From assembly GCF_946478925.1 (NCBI RefSeq), contig NZ_CAMLDP010000045.1, forward strand, positions 1 through 15,021: 15,021 nt of DNA. The letters are read 5' to 3'. The stretch's first letter is position 1. Every line of letters begins with the position of its first letter. Shown piece after piece: positions 6,206-12,548 of the stretch. The stretch comes from an uncultured Nitrososphaera sp. Lineage in GTDB: Archaea; Thermoproteota; Nitrososphaeria; Nitrososphaerales; Nitrososphaeraceae. The position numbers were made by a program, and so were the translations under genes. The notes under the pieces are model-generated. The model was given only the letters and a program-made list of their open reading frames with translations, was not told the DNA's origin and did not search any database.

Positions 6206-7333
6206 TTACTTCACCGCGGCTTCCATCTTGCTCTTGAACTCTGCAAATGGCGCGCGTTTTTGAAGGTCGTTGTACCAGTACTGGTTGTAGTGGCGCACCG
6301 TCAAAAACAAAAATTCAAGGAACGGCTTTAGCTGGAACTTTTCTGGCAGCATCTCGACTGCCATCTCGGCTTCCTCCAGGTACAGCTCGCTCTTTTGCAT
6401 GGTGAGCTCAAACCCGCGCCTTACGTCGCCTGTGTTGAGCGCATAGTAAAGCGGCCACGATGGTATCTTGACCGCGCCATTCTTGATGGCGTCCTCCATC
6501 TCGTTTCCGCATCCCACGCCTTCTCCCGCCTTGGCCATGCCGAGGTGGAAAATGTCGCCCAGCGGCCGGCGGTTCAGGGCCATGTTCCTGCCGGCTGTTC
6601 CCATCACGGCGCGGTATTTCTTGTAGCAGTCGTTCATGCTCTCGTCGTTTATGGACGCCGGCCTTGTCTTCAATTTGACATCAATGTACTGACCTACCCT
6701 TGCGTCCCTGAAGCCTTCCTCAAATGCCTTTAGGACGGCGTCGCCTCCCTGCGATATCTTGTGCCTTGCTATTGCGAGTATGTACGGGTTCATGAACTTG
6801 TAGTCTTCCAGGTATTCGAGGTCCTCGTCCTTGTCTACTATCCTGTCCATAGGCTCTGACAGGTCAATCGCGATGATATGGCCGTCGATGACTGCGTCGC
6901 GCTTTTCCTGCGACTGCGAGTCGCCAAAGTATTCAGAGGCGCCGTCGTACAGCGCGTTAAAGACAGGAAACGTCATCTTGACGAAATTTGAATTTAATAT
7001 CCTTGCAACTCTGTCCTGCAAAACGTCAGGGCTTGAGAGCCTCGCCTTGATGTCTGCGATGTTGCCTGCGTCCGGCGCCAGTTCCGACGTACCGACCTCG
7101 TCGGCAAACTTCTGCATGGTTGACGCAGGATTTGTATCCGCGTTTATCGCGGCGTGGAGCGACATGACAAACCTCTTGGCAAAGGCGCCGAACTCTTGCT
7201 CGGTCTTTTCCTTGTACTGGTTGAACTGCTTGTAACCCTTGCTCCGAAGCAGACCCTGTTTCATGATGTCCTTGCCGGCCTGCGTGCCCATGAGGGCCTC
7301 CTTTGAAAAGATAGACTCGTCCTTGCCGCTCAT
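6206..7333 (-). CDS. Conserved-looking orphan protein upstream of rfcL
   Basis: A 375-residue soluble protein that I do not recognise. It has no signal peptide, no transmembrane segment and no obvious nucleotide-binding loop. Composition and spacing suggest mostly helices. Possible landmarks are a charged N-terminal third with helix-forming residues (20-60), a central stretch with DGHIIAIDLSEPMDRIVDKD (150-169), Cys246 in NDCYKKYRAVMGTAGRNMALN, GEGVGCGNEMEDA around 286, and an aromatic C-terminal segment containing FLFLTVRHYNQYWYNDLQ. Its stop is 7 bp before rfcL on the same strand, so they are likely co-transcribed and perhaps functionally linked. An AT-rich promoter candidate lies in the 44-bp gap behind folE. 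Length, even codon use and an ORF open over 1.1 kb make it a real gene. Confidence 0.85.
   Translation of the reverse strand: MSGKDESIFSKEALMGTQAGKDIMKQGLLRSKGYKQFNQYKEKTEQEFGAFAKRFVMSLHAAINADTNPASTMQKFADEVGTSELAPDAGNIADIKARLSSPDVLQDRVARILNSNFVKMTFPVFNALYDGASEYFGDSQSQEKRDAVIDGHIIAIDLSEPMDRIVDKDEDLEYLEDYKFMNPYILAIARHKISQGGDAVLKAFEEGFRDARVGQYIDVKLKTRPASINDESMNDCYKKYRAVMGTAGRNMALNRRPLGDIFHLGMAKAGEGVGCGNEMEDAIKNGAVKIPSWPLYYALNTGDVRRGFELTMQKSELYLEEAEMAVEMLPEKFQLKPFLEFLFLTVRHYNQYWYNDLQKRAPFAEFKSKMEAAVK
6211..6215 (-). promoter_or_regulatory. Ribosome binding site supporting the rfcL start at 6198
   Basis: The minus strand reads GGTGA here, complementary to the archaeal 16S 3' end, 12 nt before the ATG at 6198. 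It lies inside the last codons of the upstream 375-residue gene. The alternative ATG at 6159 is preceded by a C/T-rich stretch with no such motif. Confidence 0.45.
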
Positions 7334-7358
7334 ATATTATTACGAGCGGTATTCGATG

Positions 7359-7373
7359 CTTTTAGTTATTTAA
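7359..7373 (-). promoter_or_regulatory. Putative TATA region of the orphan-rfcL block
   Basis: The minus strand reads TTAAATAACTAAAAG just after the folE stop. Its two AT-rich cores lie about 29 and 36 nt before the ATG at 7333, giving a leader of zero to about eight bases. No good Shine-Dalgarno motif is present, which fits. It suggests the replication block is transcribed separately from queC-queE-folE. Confidence 0.4.
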
Positions 7374-7377
7374 CTAT

Positions 7378-7944
7378 TCAGACTGCCTTTGGAGCCTTTA
7401 TCATTGCAAGAACATGCTCGCGCAGGTCCTTCTGCTCCATGACCCCGCGGTACGCAATAGTGAGCATGGAGCTGTTGTTTCGCACGCCGCGCATCTTCAT
7501 GCATAGGTGGTCGCCCTCGGCTATCACCATCGCGCCTTTCACGCCCATGCGCATCAATTCGTCGGCAACCTCCTTTGTGAGGCGCTCCTGTATCTGCAAT
7601 CGCCGGGAGTATTTCTCGACCAGCCTTACGAGTTTTGACACGCCAAACACCTTGCCCGCCGGCACATAGGCGACGTGCACCTTGCCAAAGAACGGGAGCA
7701 TATGGTGCTCGCACATGCTGTAGAACTGGATGTCCCTTGCCACGATGACATCCGTCTCGTCACTGAACGTAACGTCAAGCTCGGCATCCATCGTGTACCC
7801 GCCGAGTATCTCTTCGTACATGTTGGCCATGCGGTCCGGAGTTCCCATCAACCCCTCGCGGTCCGGGTTTTCGCCAAGCTCTATGAGGAGCTGCCTGAGA
7901 AGCTTTGCTATCTTTTTCTTGTTCAGTTTGCCGTTATCCTTCAT
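7378..7944 (-). CDS. folE: GTP cyclohydrolase I (type IA)
   Basis: A 188-residue enzyme with all hallmarks of bacterial/eukaryotic type FolE: zinc ligands Cys78 and His81 in SMCEHHMLPFFG and Cys148 in HLCMKMRGV, plus the TPDRMANMYEE helix and the KLVRLVEKYSRRLQIQERLT region. It converts GTP to 7,8-dihydroneopterin triphosphate, the first step towards preQ0 (and of pterins). Most archaea use the unrelated MptA or FolE2 instead, so this form is notable and probably arrived by ancient transfer. It starts 9 bp after the queE stop on the same strand as queC and queE, which places its main job in the archaeosine pathway; QueD must be encoded elsewhere. An AGGAG lies too far upstream (about 17 nt) to be a normal ribosome site, so coupled re-initiation is likely. 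Confidence 0.95.
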   Translation of the reverse strand: MKDNGKLNKKKIAKLLRQLLIELGENPDREGLMGTPDRMANMYEEILGGYTMDAELDVTFSDETDVIVARDIQFYSMCEHHMLPFFGKVHVAYVPAGKVFGVSKLVRLVEKYSRRLQIQERLTKEVADELMRMGVKGAMVIAEGDHLCMKMRGVRNNSSMLTIAYRGVMEQKDLREHVLAMIKAPKAV

Positions 7945-7953
7945 TATTCTGTA

Positions 7954-8715
7954 CTAGCGCGCTCCTATTATCTTGTGAAGCTGTGGTATTACTCTTACCT
8001 GAGAGTAGAATGGGTAGACTGCGTCATAAAAGGCAAAAAGCCTCTCCAATACGGGCTCGTCTGTCTTATGGCTCGGCTGTATTATAAATCCTGCTATGTT
8101 TTTAGGACTAGCGACTCTGAATATCTTCTGCCTGACTAGGTCTGAGAACTCGTCAACGTCTGTCGAGTTGGTCACCACCACCTTGATGTAGGGCATCTTG
8201 CCTGCTTTCGTCGCTATTTCCAGGCATTCAAGCTCGTTTTTCAGCAAATTATTGTAATTCTTTTCGTCGACGACTGCTTTTGCGTCTCTCATCTTGAATT
8301 CGATCTTGCAAATGTCGATGTAGGGCAGGACTTTGGCAAAGCGGACAGAATCGTAGCAGGCCGATTCCAGGTACGTCTTGACGCCTTTTTTTTCTCTCAC
8401 AAACTTGGCTAGCCCTATCACCGCCTTATGCTGCGCCAGCGGCTCGCCACCTGTGAAATTTACTTTAAACGTGTTTTCCTGCAGGTCGCGTGAGATCATC
8501 TCTTTTACCTCGTCCAGCGCATAGCTGTCGCCGGAATCCATCGGTATGGCGTACGGCGTGTCGCACCAGTGGCATTTCAGCGGGCAGCCTGCGAGCCTGA
8601 CAAACATTGTCTTGGTGCCAAAGAACACTCCTTCACCCTCGATGCTGGTAAAAATCTCGCTCAGTCTCACTGTCCCGGCGGTCCTCCGCCCCCGTTGTTG
8701 CTGTTCACGCTGCAT
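7954..8715 (-). CDS. queE: 7-carboxy-7-deazaguanine synthase (radical SAM)
   Basis: A radical-SAM enzyme that contracts 6-carboxy-tetrahydropterin to 7-carboxy-7-deazaguanine, the committed deazapurine step for archaeosine. With the chosen start it has 253 residues. It shows VRLSEIFTSIEGEG (16-29), the cluster motif CPLKCHWC (Cys44, Cys48, Cys51), FTGGEPL (87-93) and a C-terminal PQLHKIIG typical of QueE. The reading frame is open further up to an ATG at 8742 (38-bp overlap with queC). I chose the ATG at 8715 because AGGA sits six bases before it, the overlap falls to 11 bp, and the extra residues precede any conserved sequence; the longer form cannot be excluded. It lies between queC and folE in one apparent operon. 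Confidence 0.93.
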   Translation of the reverse strand: MQREQQQRGRRTAGTVRLSEIFTSIEGEGVFFGTKTMFVRLAGCPLKCHWCDTPYAIPMDSGDSYALDEVKEMISRDLQENTFKVNFTGGEPLAQHKAVIGLAKFVREKKGVKTYLESACYDSVRFAKVLPYIDICKIEFKMRDAKAVVDEKNYNNLLKNELECLEIATKAGKMPYIKVVVTNSTDVDEFSDLVRQKIFRVASPKNIAGFIIQPSHKTDEPVLERLFAFYDAVYPFYSQVRVIPQLHKIIGAR

Positions 8716-9406
8716 AGCGCGTCCTGTCATGTATCTGGGCATCAGTGAATGCCTTTTTCCTACTTATACACGATTCGCACGCGCCGCAATGCGCATACGC
8801 GCCGGCTCTCTTCGCGCCGTTAGAGTAGCAGCTCCACGTCTGAAACAGCCTGTCACCGAGCATGGCGTGGCCTGCCTTTAAAAGGTCAGACTTGCCCAAG
8901 CCCTGCACTGCCGGCGACATCACCTCTATCCTCTGTCTCTGGCCCGATTTCACACTGTCAATGTCGGCGATATTCAGCGCCTCTGCCATGGCCTTTGCAA
9001 ACTCGGGCCGGCAGTCCGCATAGTGGGGCACGTCGCCGGAATGGGCGCCGTAGGCTACCATCCTTGCGTCGATGCTCATCGCCCACGCGCCTGCAATCGC
9101 TATGAATATGGCGTTTCTTATTGGCACGACGAGGTTCTGTGCAAAGTCCTTGGACAGCTTTTGCCTGCCGTCGGTGAGCGCGTTGCTCCTGCCGTACAAT
9201 TCTTTCATGAAGCCGATGTCGATTATCCTGTGCTCCTCTGCCTTTAGGACCTTGGCAAAATACCTGGCCGCGTCTATCTCTCGCTTGGCCCGCTGGCCGT
9301 ACGCAAACGTTATCATGTAGATGTCGCAATCTCTGGCAAGCGTGGCCGCATAGCACACCGAGTCCAGCCCTCCACTGACGATGCAAACGGCCGCCTGCCT
9401 TGGCAC
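8705..9406 (-). CDS. queC: 7-cyano-7-deazaguanine (preQ0) synthase
   Basis: A 233-residue PP-loop ATPase. The pyrophosphatase loop SGGLDS is at 11-16, and the C-terminal zinc site uses Cys193, Cys207, Cys210 and Cys213 (spacing of the last three CxxCxxC), as in QueC of known structure. It turns carboxydeazaguanine plus ammonia and two ATP into preQ0, which archaeal tRNA-guanine transglycosylase inserts at position 15 of tRNA before conversion to archaeosine. It is the first gene of queC-queE-folE. The start is a GTG at 9406 just before the conserved first strand; no Shine-Dalgarno motif precedes it, but an AT-rich element is centred about 27 nt upstream, so the mRNA is predicted leaderless with a GTG at its 5' end. 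Confidence 0.95.
   Translation of the reverse strand: MPRQAAVCIVSGGLDSVCYAATLARDCDIYMITFAYGQRAKREIDAARYFAKVLKAEEHRIIDIGFMKELYGRSNALTDGRQKLSKDFAQNLVVPIRNAIFIAIAGAWAMSIDARMVAYGAHSGDVPHYADCRPEFAKAMAEALNIADIDSVKSGQRQRIEVMSPAVQGLGKSDLLKAGHAMLGDRLFQTWSCYSNGAKRAGAYAHCGACESCISRKKAFTDAQIHDRTRYAA
8722..8725 (-). promoter_or_regulatory. Ribosome binding site deciding the queE start
   Basis: AGGA on the minus strand, six bases before the ATG at 8715 and inside the end of queC. The upstream candidate starts at 8730 and 8742 have no motif at good spacing. Confidence 0.45.
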
Positions 9407-9426
9407 AGGGGCAGTTGGGCGCGGGG

Positions 9427-9439
9427 ATTAATTATTATT
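9427..9439 (-). promoter_or_regulatory. Putative TATA element of queC-queE-folE
   Basis: The minus strand reads AATAATAATTAAT, centred about 27 nt before the queC GTG and overlapping the stop codon of the upstream cupin gene. Spacing and lack of a ribosome site predict a leaderless transcript. Only 28 bp separate the cupin from queC. Confidence 0.4.
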
Positions 9440-9923
9440 GTCTTGTGAACTTTACTATAATCTCCTTGTGATCAGGGTACGACGCAAGCAGTTCGTTGCG
9501 CTTGCCGGCCTCCCAGTCGCGGAAATCAAACCCCGGCGCAACGGTGCAGCCCACAAGCGAGTACGAGCGCGGCCTTTGAACAGAAGCGGCAAACCAGCAC
9601 CCTGCATTTACAACGGCCTGCAACGACTGTCCCTTGCCTCTGCCTAGCGTCATTTTCTGGTATCTGCCATCGTCCTCCTCTATCACGTGTACTGCAAGCG
9701 GGCTTCCAGCGTAAAAGTGCCATATCTCGTCGGACTTGATTCTGTGAAACGTCGAAAACTGGCTGCTTTCCAAGAGGTAGTAGATCGCCGTTCCTGCGCT
9801 CCGGCGCCCTTCAAACCCCGGCGCGTCGACTTTCATCTCTGCGCGATACGTCTCTCTGAAATAGCCTCCCTCCGGGTGCTCCTTCAGCCCGAGCGCCCTG
9901 ACCCAAGATTTTACGCCGTCCAC
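9435..9923 (-). CDS. Cupin-superfamily protein, DUF985 type
   Basis: A 162-residue protein matching the DUF985/Cupin_5 pattern: N-terminal LGLKEHPEGGYFRETYRA (11-28), then the double-stranded beta-helix strand AIYYLLESSQFSTFHRIKSDE split over 46-66, with HRIKSDEIWHFY (60-71) supplying His60, Glu66 and His69 as likely metal ligands, and VNAGCWFAA plus GCTVAPGFDF further on. The biochemical role of the family is not settled; sugar-epimerase-like folds are its relatives. It starts at a GTG (9923) with AGAGGA close upstream, and its stop overlaps the queC promoter region. It is divergent from the YchF-like gene across 68 bp. A role in the preQ0 pathway is possible only by neighbourhood. Confidence 0.87.
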   Translation of the reverse strand: MDGVKSWVRALGLKEHPEGGYFRETYRAEMKVDAPGFEGRRSAGTAIYYLLESSQFSTFHRIKSDEIWHFYAGSPLAVHVIEEDDGRYQKMTLGRGKGQSLQAVVNAGCWFAASVQRPRSYSLVGCTVAPGFDFRDWEAGKRNELLASYPDHKEIIVKFTRQ

Positions 9924-9949
9924 GGTCCTCTGTTGCAGGCAGGGCCTTG

Positions 9950-9963
9950 AAAAACATTAATGG
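9950..9963. promoter_or_regulatory. AT-rich element between divergent cupin and YchF-like genes
   Basis: AAAAACATTAATGG on the plus strand is the only AT-rich stretch in the 68-bp gap. Its centre lies about 35 nt before the YchF-like ATG (9992) and about 33 nt before the cupin GTG (9923), so it could serve as a TATA element in both directions. The match to consensus is moderate. Confidence 0.35.
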
Positions 9964-9991
9964 TGGTTCAGGGCATTTTGCTGCTGTCTTT

Positions 9992-11194
9992 ATGATAATA
10001 GGTCTCATCGGCAAGGCCAACGTGGGCAAGTCGACGTTCTTTAACGCGGCGACAGAGCTTGCCGTCCCTGCGGCAAACTATCCGTTTACGACGATAGAGC
10101 CAAACGTGGGCGTCGCCTACGCGAGAGTAAAGTGCGTCTGCCGCGAGTTTGGCGTGCAGGACAACCCCGTCCACTCGATGTGCATCGACGGCAACCGGTT
10201 CATACCGATAAAGCTGATAGACGTCGCCGGCCTCGTGCCGGGCGCTCACGCCGGCAAGGGCCTCGGCAACAAGTTCCTCGACGACGCAAGGCAGGCCGAC
10301 GCTCTCATACACGTCGTGGATGCGTCAGGCTCGACTGACAGCGCCGGCAAAACTGTACCTGCAGGCACGGGCGACCCGATGTTCGACGTCAATTTCGTGG
10401 AGGAAGAGTTTGACCTGTGGATGGCCGGAATCATCTCCCGGGACTGGAGCAAGACTGCAAGGGAGGCAGAGAACCAAGGGCAGAAACTGGAGCAGATGCT
10501 TGCCAAGAGGCTCTCCGGCCTTGCTATTCCCGAGCATCAGGTATCTGCGGCTGTGCACGAGTCGGGCCTTGCGCCGAAAAAGCCGACATTCTGGAGCGAG
10601 GACGACATACTGCACTTTTGCAAGGTGCTCCGGGCAAAAGCCAAGCCCTTTCTGGTGGCGGCAAACAAGGCCGACCTGCCGACAGCAGAGGCCAACATCG
10701 ACAGGATGAAAAAGTCCGGCCTCTCGGTTGTTCCATGCGCGTCAGAGGCCGAGGCGATGCTCAAAAAGGCGTCCAAGAAGGGGATGCTCCACTACCTGCC
10801 GGGTGACAACACGTTTGACGTCAAGCCCGGAGTGGCGCTCAACGAGCAGCAGAAAAAGGCGCTTGACATAGTCAAGGCGTTGATAGAAAAGTACGGCTCT
10901 ACGGGCGTGCAGGAGGCGATAAACATCGCCTGCTTTGACCTCCTGCACCTCGTTGCAGTCTATCCTGTGGAAGACGAGTTCAAGCTTGCCGACAAAAAAG
11001 GAAACGTGCTTCCTGACGTCAGGCTGCTGCCAACAGGCTCGACCGCAAAGGACCTTGCTGGCACCGTGCACGCGGACCTGGCAAAGGGCTTTCTCTATGC
11101 CGTAGACGCAAGGACAAAGCAGCGCATCGGCGCCGACCACCAGCTAAAGAGCGGCGACGTGATAAAGATAGTGTCCGCGTCGAGCAGAGGATAA
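9992..11194 (+). CDS. ychF: YchF/OLA1-like translation-associated GTPase with TGS domain
   Basis: A 400-residue P-loop GTPase of the Obg-like family. G1 is GKANVGKS (7-14), G2/switch I region YPFTTIEPNVG, G3 DVAG (77-80) followed by LVPGAHAGKGLGN, and G4 NKAD (225-228). A coiled insertion and a C-terminal TGS domain (about 315-398, ending KSGDVIKIVSA) complete the family layout. The frame is open upstream to a TTG at 9947, but the ATG at 9992 begins exactly at the family's MIIGLIGK N-terminus, so I chose it; no Shine-Dalgarno motif precedes it. Bacterial YchF and human OLA1 have an NxxE G4 motif and prefer ATP, while this one has canonical NKxD, predicting GTP. Relatives bind ribosomes and affect stress responses. 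Its stop is 5 bp before kae1, so the pair forms an operon. Confidence 0.92.
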   Translation: MIIGLIGKANVGKSTFFNAATELAVPAANYPFTTIEPNVGVAYARVKCVCREFGVQDNPVHSMCIDGNRFIPIKLIDVAGLVPGAHAGKGLGNKFLDDARQADALIHVVDASGSTDSAGKTVPAGTGDPMFDVNFVEEEFDLWMAGIISRDWSKTAREAENQGQKLEQMLAKRLSGLAIPEHQVSAAVHESGLAPKKPTFWSEDDILHFCKVLRAKAKPFLVAANKADLPTAEANIDRMKKSGLSVVPCASEAEAMLKKASKKGMLHYLPGDNTFDVKPGVALNEQQKKALDIVKALIEKYGSTGVQEAINIACFDLLHLVAVYPVEDEFKLADKKGNVLPDVRLLPTGSTAKDLAGTVHADLAKGFLYAVDARTKQRIGADHQLKSGDVIKIVSASSRG

Positions 11195-11199
11195 TAATA

Positions 11200-12204
11200 A
11201 TGGGAATGCTGTGCCTCGGGATTGAAAGCACTGCGCACACGTTTGGGTGCGCTGTAGTGGATGAAAACGGCAAGGTGTTGTCAGACGCCCGGGACGTGTA
11301 CAGGGCGCCGGAGGGAAAAGGCATCCATCCTAGGGAGGCTTCGAGACACCACATCGAGGTGTCATCAGAGGTGCTGAAACAGGCGCTAGAGGACGCCGGC
11401 GCGACCGCACAAGACCTAGACATCATCGGCTATTCCGCCGGGCCCGGTCTGGGCCCATGCCTGCGCGTCGGCGCGGTGGTGGCAAGGACGCTTGCAGGGT
11501 TTTACAAAAAGCCGCTCGTGCCAGTGAACCACGCACTCGGCCACATCGAGCTTGGCGCCATGCTGACTGGCGCGCAGGACCCGCTCGTGCTCCTTGTGTC
11601 CGGCGGCCACACTATGATACTTGCGTTTTCGCACGGCCGCTGGCGCGTCTTTGGAGAGACGCTTGACATCACGGTCGGCCAGCTCTTGGACCAGTTTGGC
11701 AGGGCGATGGGCTTTGCGTCGCCGTGCGGCGGGCGCATAGAGCAGCTGGCAGGCGAGTCTGAAAAAAGATATGCGCAGCTGCCGTATGTGGTAAAGGGAA
11801 ACGACGTGTCGTTTTCCGGCCTGCTGACTGCCGCAGTACGTCTGGCGAAAGAAGAAAAAACAAGCGTGCAGGGCGTCTGCTATTCGCTCCAGGAAACGTC
11901 GTTTGCGATGCTTGCAGAAGCAGTCGAGCGGGCGCTTTCTTTTACAGGCAAGAAGGAGATGATGATAGTGGGTGGCGTCTCGGCAAACAGGCGCCTCGCC
12001 TCGATGCTAGAGTCGGCGTGCGCAAGGCAGTCAAGCAGGTTCTTTGCGTGCCCGATAAAATTCGCCGGCGACAACGGCGCGCAGATAGCGTGGACCGCGC
12101 TTTTGGACTATGCAGCCACAAAGAACAGGGTCGCGGTAAAGGACGCGTCCGTCACTCAGTCGTGGCGGCTTGACACGGTCGACGCGCCGTGGCGACACAG
12201 CTAG
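11200..12204 (+). CDS. kae1: Kae1, tRNA N6-threonylcarbamoyltransferase (KEOPS catalytic subunit)
   Basis: A 334-residue ASKHA-fold protein. LGIESTAHTFGCAVV (6-20) opens the phosphate-binding domain. The metal site is His111 and His115 in NHALGHIE with Asp291 in AGDNGAQIAW, and SGGHT (134-138) plus GETLDITVGQLLDQFGR (152-168) are typical. Within KEOPS it moves threonylcarbamoyl from TC-AMP to A37 of ANN-decoding tRNAs, giving t6A. In some archaea Kae1 is fused to Bud32; here it is separate and bud32 lies downstream beyond an antisense gene. AGAGGA stands nine bases before the ATG. It follows the YchF-like gene by 5 bp. Its TAG stop is formed from the palindrome CTAG shared with the opposite gene. 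Confidence 0.97.
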   Translation: MGMLCLGIESTAHTFGCAVVDENGKVLSDARDVYRAPEGKGIHPREASRHHIEVSSEVLKQALEDAGATAQDLDIIGYSAGPGLGPCLRVGAVVARTLAGFYKKPLVPVNHALGHIELGAMLTGAQDPLVLLVSGGHTMILAFSHGRWRVFGETLDITVGQLLDQFGRAMGFASPCGGRIEQLAGESEKRYAQLPYVVKGNDVSFSGLLTAAVRLAKEEKTSVQGVCYSLQETSFAMLAEAVERALSFTGKKEMMIVGGVSANRRLASMLESACARQSSRFFACPIKFAGDNGAQIAWTALLDYAATKNRVAVKDASVTQSWRLDTVDAPWRHS

Positions 12205-12515
12205 AGACCCTTTGCCTGGCGCATTTCCTTCTCCCACTTGCTGTTTGAAAACACACCAAACTTGTAGGTCTGGTCCACCGCGACAATGACAAACTTTTTC
12301 ACAAGAAACCCCTCCGCCCTGAACGCGGAAACCGCCTGGAGCGGTATGTCGAGGATAATATCGCCCTCCTTCTTTGAAAACGTGGCCATGCGCCCCTCTG
12401 TCTTTTGGAAGAGTATGCGCTTGTTCGTCAGGATGAGGACCCCGCTTTTCAGCCTGTCCTCAGCGCAATCCTCCCTGAGCAGGACCTTTTCGTCTTGCTG
12501 GGGCTTGAAACTCAC
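12201..12515 (-). CDS. Small PH/GRAM-like domain protein
   Basis: A 104-residue protein consisting of one domain. The stretch GVLILTNKRILFQK (25-38) is the hallmark first hairpin of bacterial PH/GRAM-like domains, followed by further beta strands (IILDIPLQAVSAFR, KKFVIVAVDQTYKFGVF) and a C-terminal helix with a Trp (SNSKWEKEMRQAKGL), as in the PH fold. There is no membrane segment. The start is a GTG at 12515; a TATA-like GTAATATAC lies 27 nt upstream, and GGAG is present eight bases before the GTG if the transcript begins earlier. It is antisense to and between kae1 and bud32, overlapping the kae1 stop by four bases. Ligand and function are unknown. Confidence 0.8.
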   Translation of the reverse strand: MSFKPQQDEKVLLREDCAEDRLKSGVLILTNKRILFQKTEGRMATFSKKEGDIILDIPLQAVSAFRAEGFLVKKFVIVAVDQTYKFGVFSNSKWEKEMRQAKGL

Positions 12516-12524
12516 GTTTTTATC
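12515..12524 (+). promoter_or_regulatory. TATA box of bud32
   Basis: CGTTTTTATC, with its A 27 nt before the TTG start of bud32. The same ten bases occur at equivalent position before rdgB. It begins immediately next to the GTG start of the divergent PH-like gene. Confidence 0.55.
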
Positions 12525-12537
12525 TCCACTTTAGACG

Positions 12538-12546
12538 GTATATTAC
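12538..12546 (-). promoter_or_regulatory. TATA box of the PH/GRAM-like gene
   Basis: The minus strand reads GTAATATAC, centred 27 nt before the GTG at 12515 and only three bases away from the bud32 start codon, so the two core promoters interlock. Confidence 0.45.
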
Positions 12547-12548
12547 TA

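Noticed and set aside
9947..9991. TTG start at 9947 for the YchF-like gene.
   Set aside because: It adds 15 residues before the family's MIIGLIGK start and lies on top of the likely TATA element; the ATG at 9992 is better.
12405..12548. Upstream ATG at 12405 for bud32.
   Set aside because: The added 48 residues are antisense to the PH-like gene and precede the conserved Bud32 N-terminus; the TTG at 12549 fits homology and promoter spacing.
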